DNA from: Ridgeia piscesae
Taxonomy: Eukaryota > Annelida > Polychaeta > Sabellida > Siboglinidae
Direction of reading: 5' to 3'
Assembly (NCBI GenBank): GCA_025642075.2
Contig: JAODUO010000075.1
Coordinates: 144,501-208,500, forward strand
DNA length: 64,000 bases
Position numbers and translations under genes: made by a program. How positions within the stretch are numbered: position 1 is the first letter of the stretch; the number at the start of each line of letters is the position of its first letter. Positions 54,201 through 58,547 of this stretch are shown here, piece after piece. The notes below the pieces were generated by a model that saw only the letters and a program-made list of their open reading frames with translations, made no database searches and was not told where the DNA came from.

Positions 54201-55360
54201 TGCTCGGTTCTAAGTGGTCAAGTTCCCTGCGGCCTGTTGGTACTGGTAAAATGTGTTTCACACCTCGAGAATTTTTTTTTTCAAATCCGTCACTGAATCT
54301 AACTTGGCGACAGCTTCAAATGTTTGCTTCTTTTTGGAGATAAACAAAAATGCAGAAGATGTTTCAATAAATGAGGTATTATATCACAGTTTGGTGGCTT
54401 AATATCGACTAATATCTGCTGGTCAATTTGTAGATTAGCGTGAATGTAAATGTGTTTGAATGTGAACCAGCACAACTAAGAAATAACCGTCTTTCTGTCA
54501 CAGTTGCAGACCTGCCTTCTTACAACCGCCCCAACTTCCCCACCCCCTCGGGTAACACAAGTGGCACAAATGGGGGTGGGTCAACCCTGGGCTACACAAG
54601 GGGCAGCAAGAAGGGTGCTGGCAGCCCTCACAGTCCAGGGCAGAGCGAAGGACCGGAGGGCGCAAACATTCGCCCCAACCCACTGGCTGCGTTCGACACA
54701 AGAGACGTAAGTGTGTCGCAACTAAATGCTATTTTGGCTTAAATTATTTTGTATACATCAAAACTTATAAAATAACCTGATATTATTCAGTTTATTGTGT
54801 TGGTTAAGACACCGCTGCAACTTATTAAATGTTAACCTATCGTGAACCATGATCTTTGATGTTGGAATCTGTGATGTCTAAATTAGTTTACATTTAGGAA
54901 CAGTTTGCTTAATCAAAATTACTTGTTAGATCACATAACTTTTGAATGTTGTGATTAGCTCTATATCACGGAATATAGAGCAGAACAACTTTGCCTTTTT
55001 CTTGCCAAATCCCATCAGTCAGGAAAATCATCTTCTGTGTGCTTTAGAGAAGATTTATTTTGACATGGCAAATACCCAACAGGACATTTACTGGCCAAAT
55101 GAATCTAACATGGTATGTTGACTCCAAGCAAAATGGTAATCACCGTGTCAGATATCACATTCCAAGAAACAGGAATGTTAGTTGATTTTTAAATACTGCT
55201 GATGAAGGCTGTCAGATGCAGTTGAAATATATGAAAACAAACAATTGAAATTCTTGAGAGGTAATATCAACAAATATTAAAAGAAGCCAAGGATGCTGAA
55301 CATGCCTACATTCAATGTTGACGCATGAATTATTTTGTTTTCCAGACTCCCATAGTTTGA
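18463..55360 (+). CDS. robo: Roundabout (Robo) guidance receptor, multi-exon, 5' end missing
   Basis: Robo is the transmembrane receptor for Slit proteins; on growth cones and migrating cells it triggers repulsion. I joined 25 exons by GT-AG borders and matching phases; their summed length of 4589 bases reads open throughout (two bases complete a codon from the missing upstream exon, then 1528 codons and a TGA). Counting from the first full codon, Ig1 is about residues 1-107, Ig2 108-200, Ig3 201-289, Ig4 290-384, Ig5 385-480, FN3-1 481-594, FN3-2 595-724, FN3-3 725-818, membrane helix about 834-860, then a cytoplasmic tail. Domain order, the LRDDFR start of Ig2, the RGPTPPVR and LPPPP tail motifs and the MNWA motif are hallmarks of the family as I know it. 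No ATG or signal peptide is present in the joined exons, so at least one exon lies upstream. Exons are more GC-rich than introns. Identification is firm; orthology to a particular vertebrate paralogue is not implied. Confidence 0.95.
20872..21358. repeat. 25-bp minisatellite, about 19 copies
   Basis: Units of CAATACTATGAGCATTGTCT plus TAAAA run head to tail with point variants (AGTACT, GAACATTG, ACTGTG). Variant types interleave, suggesting spread of variants within the array. Confidence 0.95.
21884..22415. repeat. 41-bp minisatellite, about 12.5 copies
   Basis: The unit is CAGTTGTGGCATCAACCAAT followed by GAGATGCATTGAACTTTGCCC. One copy near 22271-22310 has a replaced centre. Each unit holds a CCAAT string. 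Confidence 0.95.
23487..23926. mobile_element. hAT-like MITE
   Basis: Ends are inverted: CACGGTCCGTACGGGG at the left, and the reverse complement of the right end is CAGGGTCCGTACCC. The element is flanked by TTATGA on both sides (23481-23486 and 23927-23932). A CA-GGG-type terminus is usual for hAT elements, which make 8-bp duplications; only 6 bases match here. Inside are repeated CTTGAAAAGTCTTGAAT-like strings. No transposase frame. Confidence 0.6.
28838..28912. repeat. (GGAC)n tetranucleotide microsatellite
   Basis: About 17 GGAC units with GGAT variants at the left edge. It produces spurious open frames on both strands (GRTD, PSVR). Confidence 0.95.
29004..29028. repeat. short (TTGTG)n repeat
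   Basis: Four to five TTGTG units in tandem; no other feature. Confidence 0.8.
29959..30423. repeat. AT-rich satellite block dominated by TA runs
   Basis: About 465 bases almost wholly of TA/ATA/AAT runs with a short (CA)n at 30331-30344. Low complexity; assembly here may be unreliable. Confidence 0.95.
31848..31935 (-). mobile_element. 3' end of the CR1-like LINE family (short copy)
   Basis: TTTAACAAGGTTTAACAAG, CCAGACGGCACGTG, AAGGAAGCCTATGGCTTATC align in order with 58555-58635, the 3' UTR and tail of the larger LINE. Only the extreme 3' end is present, as expected of strongly 5'-truncated insertions. Confidence 0.65.
33060..33137. repeat. dispersed repeat fragment, copy 1
   Basis: CAGTTCCGTGCACCAATGAC, CTTGTTTATGATTGCGCCTC and TGAACTTAAATTTTCAAGGT resemble 61017-61112 in order. 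It ends about 65 bases before the Ig2 acceptor. Family unknown. Confidence 0.5.
33205..33483 (+). CDS. robo: robo exon: Ig domain 2
   Basis: Acceptor TTTCTTTCCAG, donor GTCAGT, phase 1 at both ends. The joined reading begins VLRDDFRVNPRNTEVAVGE, matching the very conserved start of Robo Ig2. The cysteines lie in LECRSP and YVCVAQ, the tryptophan in IKWKKGG. The exon sits 14.4 kb after the Ig1 exon; symmetric phase-1 borders are typical of whole Ig-domain exons. Confidence 0.95.
33735..34030 (+). mobile_element. tRNA-derived SINE, nearly full length
   Basis: A pol III A box (TGGCTCAGGGG, 33741-33751) and B box (GTTCGAATCC, 33785-33794) lie at tRNA-like spacing. A central region follows (CTTGGGCAAG, GCTCCAGTTCACTCAGCTAT, AAATGAGTACC) and then a tail ending CTGCGCTATGTAAGAAC. 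The central block resembles the shared domain of the MetaSINE group as I recall it; this assignment is tentative. Other copies are at 34457, 43560 and 2819. Confidence 0.8.
34032..34062. repeat. perfect 15-bp-arm palindrome
   Basis: TTACTTTGTATCATA and its exact reverse complement are separated by one base, directly after the SINE tail. Confidence 0.9.
34289..34427 (+). CDS. robo: robo exon: Ig domain 3, first half
   Basis: Acceptor CCTTTGCAG, donor GTACGA; enters in phase 1 and leaves in phase 2. It encodes EKPTFVKLPQELEVEENES and continues through the first cysteine (FQCKANG) and the tryptophan (IVWKKE). A tRNA-type SINE begins only about 30 bases after the donor. Confidence 0.93.
34457..34690 (+). 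mobile_element. tRNA-derived SINE, second copy
   Basis: Same order as the 33735 copy: B-box-like GGTCAAATCCTG, CTGCTCCAGTTCACC, GAATGAATACCTGGCTATAGA, GTGGATATTTGTATG, ATTAATTGCAGCGTGG, GGGATGCTTTC, GAAGTAGAGAT. It starts about 30 bases after the donor of the first Ig3 exon. Confidence 0.7.
35672..35799 (+). CDS. robo: robo exon: Ig domain 3, second half
   Basis: Acceptor TTTCGTCTAG, donor GTAAGT; enters in phase 2 and leaves in phase 1. It completes Ig3 with SLKIEKVKISDEG and the second cysteine in YVCRAENSVG. The split position inside the domain agrees with the phase of the previous exon. Confidence 0.93.
36564..36688 (+). CDS. robo: robo exon: Ig domain 4, first half
   Basis: Acceptor TTTTCCTCTCAG, donor GTAGGA; enters in phase 1 and leaves in phase 0. 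It encodes HPSFTVTPKDKIVGVGRRV, the first cysteine in FRCEVTGNPPPA and the tryptophan in VFWSKG. The intron that follows holds the 2-kb minisatellite. Confidence 0.93.
37031..39104. repeat. 32-bp minisatellite, about 65 copies, with higher-order pattern
   Basis: The unit is CAACAACACCAGGGCAATAA followed by TACACAAACAAT. Variants (ACACC/ACATC, GGCAGT/GGCAAT, AACAAT/AAAAT, CAATAACACC) recur in the same order every four or five units between about 37200 and 37950. The array decays at its right edge into a GACAAT-CACACA variant (38940-39104). Confidence 0.97.
39837..40016. repeat. (CA)n / (CACACG)n microsatellite before an exon
   Basis: About 180 bases of CA-rich repeat with CG interruptions ending 30 bases upstream of the 40047 exon. 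Frames through it on both strands are spurious. Confidence 0.95.
40047..40206 (+). CDS. robo: robo exon: Ig domain 4, second half
   Basis: Acceptor CCACCTTGCAG, donor GTGAGT; enters in phase 0 and leaves in phase 1. It encodes GRFSVTESGTLVIEPVHMTD followed by the second cysteine in YICQALSVAG. A long CA/CACACG repeat ends about 30 bases before the acceptor, and the donor region is echoed further down the intron. Confidence 0.93.
40573..40770 (+). CDS. robo: robo exon: Ig domain 5, first half
   Basis: Acceptor TTTCTGTTGTAG, donor GTTCGT (weak but GT); phase 1 at both ends. It begins DVDPRPPPIIHQGPQNQTLP, close to the Robo Ig5 start, and carries the first cysteines in MVCSCSG and the tryptophan in IRWYKN. 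Confidence 0.92.
41111..41200 (+). CDS. robo: robo exon: Ig domain 5, second half
   Basis: Acceptor TGACTTGTAG, donor GTGAGT; phase 1 at both ends. It encodes LRLSDTAMYTCKASSETGET with the second Ig cysteine and TTWSAALTV, the usual end of Ig5 before the FN3 block. Confidence 0.92.
41540..41730 (+). CDS. robo: robo exon: fibronectin type III domain 1, first half
   Basis: Acceptor TTCTGCTGCAG, donor GTTTGT; enters in phase 1 and leaves in phase 0. It encodes PGPPSKPEISDITETTMTLS and then the B-strand tryptophan in LSWKAN and AYTVDYFS, the standard FN3 core pattern. Confidence 0.92.
42142..42322. repeat. compound (TA)n(GT)n(TA)n(CA)n microsatellite
   Basis: Long TA run, GTGTGTGTG, a second TA run, about 20 CA units, then ATATATATGTGTGTGTGTG. 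The CA run ends about 60 bases before the 42358 exon. Confidence 0.95.
42358..42508 (+). CDS. robo: robo exon: fibronectin type III domain 1, second half
   Basis: Acceptor GAGCCTGTTGTAG, donor GTTGGT; enters in phase 0 and leaves in phase 1. It encodes SYTVRNLRPDTVYMFLIRAQ, the FN3 E/F strand core, then NSHGRSLPSQVS. A TA/CA microsatellite block ends about 60 bases upstream of the acceptor. Confidence 0.92.
42877..43007 (+). CDS. robo: robo exon: fibronectin type III domain 2, first half
   Basis: Acceptor TTATTCATTCAG, donor GTCAGT; enters in phase 1 and leaves in phase 0. It covers the linker between FN3-1 and FN3-2 and the first strands, ending STAVKISWEV across the junction, as in Robo proteins where this linker is longer than usual. 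Confidence 0.9.
43228..43486 (+). CDS. robo: robo exon: fibronectin type III domain 2, second half
   Basis: Acceptor CATCTTGTCTGTCAG, donor GTTAGT; enters in phase 0 and leaves in phase 1. It encodes RYIEGFHIKYR, matching Robo RYIQGYKILYR, and then LRNLHRFTWYEIRVQPFYSS, the Robo FN3-2 F-strand region. Confidence 0.93.
43560..43755 (+). mobile_element. degraded SINE copy
   Basis: TAGTTCACTCATCCGTATAAA and, at the end, TTTTGAGTAATCCTATGCAC, TGGATACTGTACTG resemble the SINE at 33735 in order. Strongly diverged. Confidence 0.45.
44019..44220 (+). pseudogene. LINE reverse-transcriptase C-terminal fragment
   Basis: From 44071 the frame reads VNTNVGNRDFSVAALTLWNM and LPSNVRSIENIAKFCLYLKM before a TAG at 44218-44220. 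The FSVAA-LWN-LP pattern followed by a short K/L-rich tail is typical of the C terminus of jockey/L2/CR1-type LINE proteins. Upstream (44019-44051) KPVQRRSSGSD looks like the preceding segment, in another frame. It is a 3' fragment inserted in the intron before FN3-3, in the sense of robo. Confidence 0.7.
44405..44520 (+). CDS. robo: robo exon: fibronectin type III domain 3, first half
   Basis: Acceptor CTCTTCTTCCAG, donor GTAAGG; enters in phase 1 and leaves in phase 0. It encodes VPTAPPQKVEVKFEKNGTLH and LSWQPPPVSEINGPIRGYK. The last 64 bases plus the donor form the first unit of a 69-bp tandem triplication running to about 44662. Use of the second copy's donor (GT at 44590) instead of the first would add exactly 23 codons in frame. 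Confidence 0.92.
44457..44662 (+). repeat. robo: 69-bp tandem triplication of an exon end plus splice donor
   Basis: Units at 44457-44525, 44526-44594 and 44595-44662 all begin GCTTCATCT and end near CTATAAGGTA. Unit 1 spans the last 64 bases of the FN3-3a exon and its donor; unit 2 keeps frame and a GTACAG donor; unit 3 has lost one base and its donor (ATGTAGTA). Confidence 0.95.
45005..45170 (+). CDS. robo: robo exon: fibronectin type III domain 3, second half
   Basis: Acceptor CTTGCTGTTTCAG, donor GTCAGT; enters in phase 0 and leaves in phase 1. It encodes IFISGNESKFNREITTNAST and HLVPDMVYRVQVLAWNKMG, then DGVKSVPLVLG. The GNE, STF, LVP and GVKS points match Robo FN3-3. Confidence 0.93.
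45622..45795 (+). CDS. robo: robo exon: juxtamembrane and transmembrane segment
   Basis: Acceptor TGTCTCCAG, donor GTGAGA; phase 1 at both ends. It encodes a glycine-rich stalk, IVGQPWFIATL, a hydrophobic helix through LALCIFSIWLY and then the basic stop-transfer stretch RKRRAGKKVKK. FSIWLYR is nearly invariant in Robo receptors. Confidence 0.95.
46127..46151 (+). CDS. robo: robo 25-base cytoplasmic microexon
   Basis: A 25-base exon between acceptor TTTTGTTTTGCAG and donor GTACAC, encoding AHKNDPQS plus two bases (phase 1 in, phase 2 out). It is supported by strong splice borders and because it converts the phase-1 exit of the transmembrane exon to the phase-2 entry needed by the next exon. 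No domain evidence is possible at this size. Confidence 0.7.
46502..46557 (+). CDS. robo: robo small cytoplasmic exon, alternative A
   Basis: Acceptor GATGTTTCCCACACAG, donor GTAAGC; phase 2 in, phase 1 out. It encodes LGTYLNTPNYMQKDIANH after the split arginine codon. It fits between the microexon and the 48525 exon. Splicing it to the 46769 exon gives GG-T then TAG, an immediate stop, so the two look mutually exclusive. It adds tyrosines in a tail regulated by phosphorylation in this family; any such role here is inference. Confidence 0.65.
46769..46866 (+). CDS. robo: robo small cytoplasmic exon, alternative B (candidate)
   Basis: Acceptor TTTGTCTTTGCAAAG, donor GTAAGA; phase 2 in, phase 1 out, 98 bases. 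The reading LEQISNQTALLSDSCQSGSA and onward is polar and Gly/Ser/Gln-rich, like other Robo tail segments, with no stop in this frame. It fits the reading frame only if exon A is skipped, and would make the protein 14 residues longer. Evidence is splice signals and phase alone, so it is a candidate. Confidence 0.4.
46867..48524 (+). other. robo: 1.66-kb robo intron without recognisable features
   Basis: AT-rich, no exon signals that I can support and no clear repeat apart from a short ATATATGTATGTATATAT tract near 48363. A further cytoplasmic exon cannot be excluded. Confidence 0.5.
48525..48842 (+). CDS. robo: robo cytoplasmic exon with CC1 motif
   Basis: Acceptor GTGTCTTCTAG, donor GTAAGT; phase 1 at both ends. 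Codons at 48665-48688 give PYATTTLI, the Robo CC1 motif (PTPYATT in vertebrates), whose tyrosine is an Abl target in the family. Near the 3' end GEMNWAND matches the MNWAD block that precedes CC2 in vertebrate Robo. The sequence between is Gly/Ser/Asn rich. Confidence 0.93.
49519..49578 (+). CDS. robo: robo 60-base cytoplasmic exon
   Basis: Acceptor GTGTTATTGCAG, donor GTAAGG; phase 1 at both ends, so it could be skipped without breaking the frame. It encodes AGYLQQDGALESEYEGVNA. Short and acidic, with two tyrosines; no domain. Confidence 0.8.
49858..50521 (+). CDS. robo: robo large cytoplasmic exon with CC2 and CC3 motifs
   Basis: Acceptor ATGTTGTTACAG, donor GTACGA; phase 1 in, phase 2 out. 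The LPPPP of CC2, the family's Ena/VASP-binding motif, is at 49917-49931 and continues EHPPPSDIGTPPDSPRNS. CC3 (ERGPTPPVR, the srGAP/SH3-binding proline motif in this family) is at 50304-50330. Between them lies a His/Arg/Ser-rich linker of about 120 residues. A GTAAGG donor-like string occurs inside the CC3 codons at 50325, but using it would break the frame with the next exon. Confidence 0.95.
50968..51495. mobile_element. palindromic MITE flanked by TTAA
   Basis: TTAA lies on both sides (50964-50967 and 51496-51499). The ends are inverted: left ATGGATACTCCAGTCAGTGA, right reverse complement AGGGATACTCCAGTCAGTGA. Imperfect pairing continues inward (TTGTGCATAGTAAT-GTGCAC, AATTAATTATAGT-TAATTG, AAAAACATGC, GTGCTGCCAT, ACAGAACCA-TGACT, ATCACTGGCGCAT) for over 200 bases per arm. 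TTAA duplication is the piggyBac rule; a non-autonomous piggyBac-like element is inferred. Confidence 0.8.
51542..51690 (+). CDS. robo: robo cytoplasmic exon, acidic
   Basis: Acceptor TTTCATCCACAG, donor GTAGGT; phase 2 in, phase 1 out. It encodes SDNPMCDPTMYRPDSLVEDM then EPNYDDYMAG and a Ser/Asn/Pro-rich end. The intron before it is largely a palindromic MITE whose right end lies about 45 bases from this acceptor. Confidence 0.9.
51691..52224 (+). other. robo: AT-rich robo intron
   Basis: About 530 bases, very AT-rich between 51990 and 52150, with a poor pyrimidine tract before the 52225 acceptor. Nothing else recognised. Confidence 0.6.
52225..52446 (+). CDS. robo: robo cytoplasmic exon, conserved FLAEADFASAVAKAAE block
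   Basis: Acceptor AATTTGATAG (poor pyrimidine tract), donor GTGTGT; phase 1 at both ends. MMAAWASVTD and ASFLAEADFASAVAKAAELS align with the vertebrate Robo block GWGSASE and [20 protein letters not shown], a helical region after CC3. It ends in an Arg/Glu run, GREREREREK. Confidence 0.92.
53025..53270 (+). CDS. robo: robo cytoplasmic exon, basic/serine-rich
   Basis: Acceptor GACTGTTTCAG, donor GTAAAT; phase 1 at both ends. RPSSPYSTDSNYSSVAIPHK resembles the RPTSPVSTDSNMSAAV stretch of vertebrate Robo1, followed by an Arg/Lys/Pro-rich region (PDRRSRPPIKTKPQIPQH). Confidence 0.92.
53380..53921. mobile_element. MITE with CCTGGGGYCGGTTT-type inverted ends
   Basis: Left CCTGGGGTCGGTTTCATAAA; the reverse complement of the right end reads CCAGGGGCCGGTTTAATAGA. 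About 20 bases pair with few mismatches. The element lies in a robo intron and has no open frame. Inside, TTACCATAACTTTACAACA occurs twice (about 53807 and 53834). No certain target duplication. Confidence 0.6.
54504..54706 (+). CDS. robo: robo penultimate coding exon
   Basis: Acceptor TTTCTGTCACAG, donor GTAAGT; phase 1 in, phase 0 out. DLPSYNRPNFPTPSGNTSGT matches the vertebrate Robo segment DILPYCRPTFPTSNN near the C terminus. A second AG at 54508-54509 could serve as an alternative acceptor but would change the frame. Confidence 0.92.
55346..55360 (+). CDS. robo: robo terminal coding exon (TPIV stop)
   Basis: After acceptor TATTTTGTTTTCCAG the frame reads ACT CCC ATA GTT TGA, ending the protein with TPIV. 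It follows a phase-0 donor. A strong acceptor and immediate in-frame stop support this as the last coding exon, continuing into the 3' UTR. Confidence 0.8.
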   Translation, partial: TPIV

Positions 55361-57450
55361 GATTTGGACCACTGCCCTTATGACAACGCCACAACTGATG
55401 ACAGCATGATGACGCGTGTCACCAGTTCACGGCCGCATGGCGGCAACTTTCAACTGACCTACCCAGTGGAGTGGTCATTTGGTCAGCTGGTGCAAACAGT
55501 TGGCTCCCAGTGCAATATCTAGCCTACATATCTGTGTCCCCACGCAAGGCTGTCTCCAACTGTCACAGGTGCTTATGACGTCAACAGACTAGGACACTAA
55601 GGGTTGTGTCACCCTCAAGGTTAACGGCTGACATTACAAAGACTGTGCTCTAACCTTGGCAAGACAGCTGTGAAATCTGGATCATGCTGGATCTAAATGA
55701 GCTGTATCCGGGAGTGCTGGATCTGACTTATGTTGGATCCAGGTGTTTTGGATCCGAATACAATGGATCTGAAAGGTGTCGGAGCTGGATGTGCTGAATC
55801 CACAAACGTAGGGTCTGAATGATGTTGGATGCTGACGTTCCGGATCGGCTGGATCCGGATGTGCTGGATCTGAGTGGTGATGGCAATGGATCCAGGCAGG
55901 ATGCAACAAGACGTGTGTAGATATAGATGGGATGTGTCGCGGGTCACACAAAGTGTGTTGAAGGTTGCAGTATTTCTGTGTCAGACTTGTGAATGAACAC
56001 GAACTGTAAATACTGACAACCCAGGCAACAATGCACACACAGAAATCTGACTGGTGGCGTGTGGCTGTACTACCCAGATGCTGTAGTGCTGTATACGTGA
56101 GGCTTGATCATGGACAGTTGTCAAGCCCCAGATGCAGGTCGTACCCTGGCCTGACTTTGTAGACAAAGCCACCGTCGCCCTGTGTCGTCCCAGGATGCAC
56201 CACACCAAATGACGGACCAATTAGAGTCTGACACGATGGACAGATGTGACATTTGTGCACCTAGCGACACACGCCACGAACAATGTACAAATGTTGGCGT
56301 CCTTGACAGTTTTGTGCGTCGATGGATCACGTCATTCGATTCGTTATTTTTCTGCCAGTAGAGGTCACTGCGGTGGTGGCAGAAGGAAAGTAATTTGTAC
56401 ATGTGGCTGTCTGTGTAACCGTTGTTGCAACTGGTGCTCATTATTGTTCCTGGTTTATATTGTGTTGCTGTTACTTGCTCTGTATAAGGCCATTCGGAAA
56501 TGTCCACTGCCATTTCTCTATATCTTTAAACAGAAATACTGAAGAAATTGCAGACTACAAGAACTCAATCTCTGAATCCAATTCATTTTTTAAATTATCG
56601 AGTCTGTTATTCAAAAATATTAGCTTTGAAATAATGTTATCAGTATGGGATGAGGTCCTGGCTTCAAGGTGGAGAAACATATCAATAAAGATTAGAGCTT
56701 GTGGCCAACACACCCATATTGTCCTTCCACCCTGCCCTGTCACTATCGCTCCAGTTGACCAGCTTCATTTATGGAATCCTCCCAGATATATTTTGTGTTC
56801 AGTAGTGTGTAAATAGTATTAGGAAGGCATTTGAAATGACAGTGTGTAGGTGGTTTGATGGACTGACTGCTACTTAGTTACCAATCGAAGGAGTTTATCG
56901 AAGCTGGACTCATTCAATGTGATCCGGGTTCTCCGCTATAATTGTTCCTGAGTAGACAGTAGCTGTGCTGTTGTGTACTCGACTCGAGTTATATTTTAAG
57001 AAGTTATTGTAAATGACCCAGTTTGACAAGTGTAAAACAGTTGTCATGCTTTGTGTATAAACACAATTGTGTGTAAGGTTTTAAATGTTACACATAACGT
57101 TTCTAAGCACAATAAAATCATGTACCTTCTTGTAATAATTATAACATTAAATGTGGCATAAAACAAATTTAACATAAAATACTGAATAACTAATTACCAG
57201 AGCAATAAAATTACCCAACTGACGAGATCTTGCGCTTTTACATTTATATAGAACAAACTGTTTAATATATATATATACATGTGTATATATATATATAATG
57301 CTGTCACGTGTTAACAATGTATTACAATATTGTAAAGTTCTGCAGTAGCTGTTATGTATTTTGTACAGTAGTTGATGAGATGTATTAATTTATTATTTTC
57401 CGAAGCAATGTACATGTGACTGCCCAGTTTAAATAAAGTTCTATAGTTCT
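55361..57450 (+). other. robo: probable robo 3' untranslated region
   Basis: No coding signal is seen after the robo stop. Poly(A) signals AATAAA occur at 57111-57116, 57204-57209 and 57432-57437; the last is followed by a GT-rich stretch and is the most natural end. The region contains a degenerate GGATCY-rich repeat (55676-55900) and a short TA tract (57267-57297). The length is inferred from the poly(A) signals only. Confidence 0.5.
55676..55900 (+). repeat. degenerate GGATCY-rich repeat in the 3' UTR
   Basis: TGGATC or CGGATC strings occur about ten times with irregular 14-40 base spacing, often as GCTGGATCTGA or TTGGATCC. It looks like a decayed short tandem array. Confidence 0.7.
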
Positions 57451-57698
57451 GATGGGTTTCCAGAATCTGTTCCGACACATTATTTGTCATCTGTATCCAC
57501 GCACCTACGTCCCTACCCCCTACACTAGTTCACTACATGGTGTGTAAAAGCACGGATACAAAGAACATAATTCTCCAGTTTGCACTGGCCTATTTAGTAT
57601 TGTGCTGCCCAAATCTATGAAATCTCTGGCTAATCCCCAAGTGACAATGACAGGTAAGACAATAAAATCATGTACAAGATCACCATAAGTCCCACTGA

Positions 57699-58040
57699 TA
57701 AGATGCAGAACCAGTGATAGATATCCCTACAATACAGAAGTCAAAAGACAAGGATAGCCATAATGTACCACGTGTTGTCATGCCACATACCGGCAGCGAC
57801 ATTTTCTACGTCCATCTGCACTGGCAACAAGAGGTCACAGCCTACGCTACGACACCCTCTACAGCAGGATTGACGTACCCTTTCCCAGCTGGTATCAGGC
57901 TATAGAACCAGCACCTGAATGTACCAGGCAAATTCTTTAGTCATATCCCCTATGCCAAACACTATCAAGAGAAGGTTGACGAATCTGGACAGTTAGGCAG
58001 CACCAGTGTAGCACTGTTTTTGTTATCAAGAACAGTTTGT
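57699..58040 (+). pseudogene. possible LINE C-terminal remnant
   Basis: After a TAA at 57699 the frame from CCA 57711 reads VIDIPTIQKSKDKDSHNVPR, later YPFPAGIRL, then TAG (57903-57905) and NQHLNVPGKFFSHIPYAKHY to a TAA. In the neighbouring frame SLRYDTLYSRIDV precedes it. SRIDV, then FPAGIRL-(W replaced by stop)-NQ resembles the SRIDVY-FFP-IRLWN block near the end of LINE proteins with one frameshift and one nonsense change. No domain can be proved at this length. Confidence 0.35.
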
Positions 58041-58547
58041 AATTAATTTAAACTGCACTAATGATGTTAGAGATGTCGGTGGAAATTTAAATTGCACAAA
58101 TTCAATCAAATGCCTGGAGACAGCGATCTCATTGGCAACAGATCAAACTTTATATTGGTGTGAAGGGGTTGAGTTGAAGCTGTTGCAAACCGTGACATCA
58201 GAACTTGGAAGGTGCAGATAGGGTACAGAGGTGATGTTGAAATTTGATACAGGAAAGTAACTTCTGGGCTTATCCATTTAAGAAACGTTGCTCATTTTGC
58301 CTTTAAAAACATATCAATTGTCAAAGGGATCCTTTAAAATGTGTAACTGGAATGTATGCAATTTTTAATTAATCCTGTTAATATAATTATTTCAGATAAT
58401 TCTGTATCTACATTTAATTACACATTTTATTAATCACTGACAACCCTGACAGCATATCGAAAAAATAACTCAACATACGTGGAATTTCTAGTTTGGCCTA
58501 CACCTATATACTGTACTATCCATGCATAACATGGTCATTTGTCCAAC

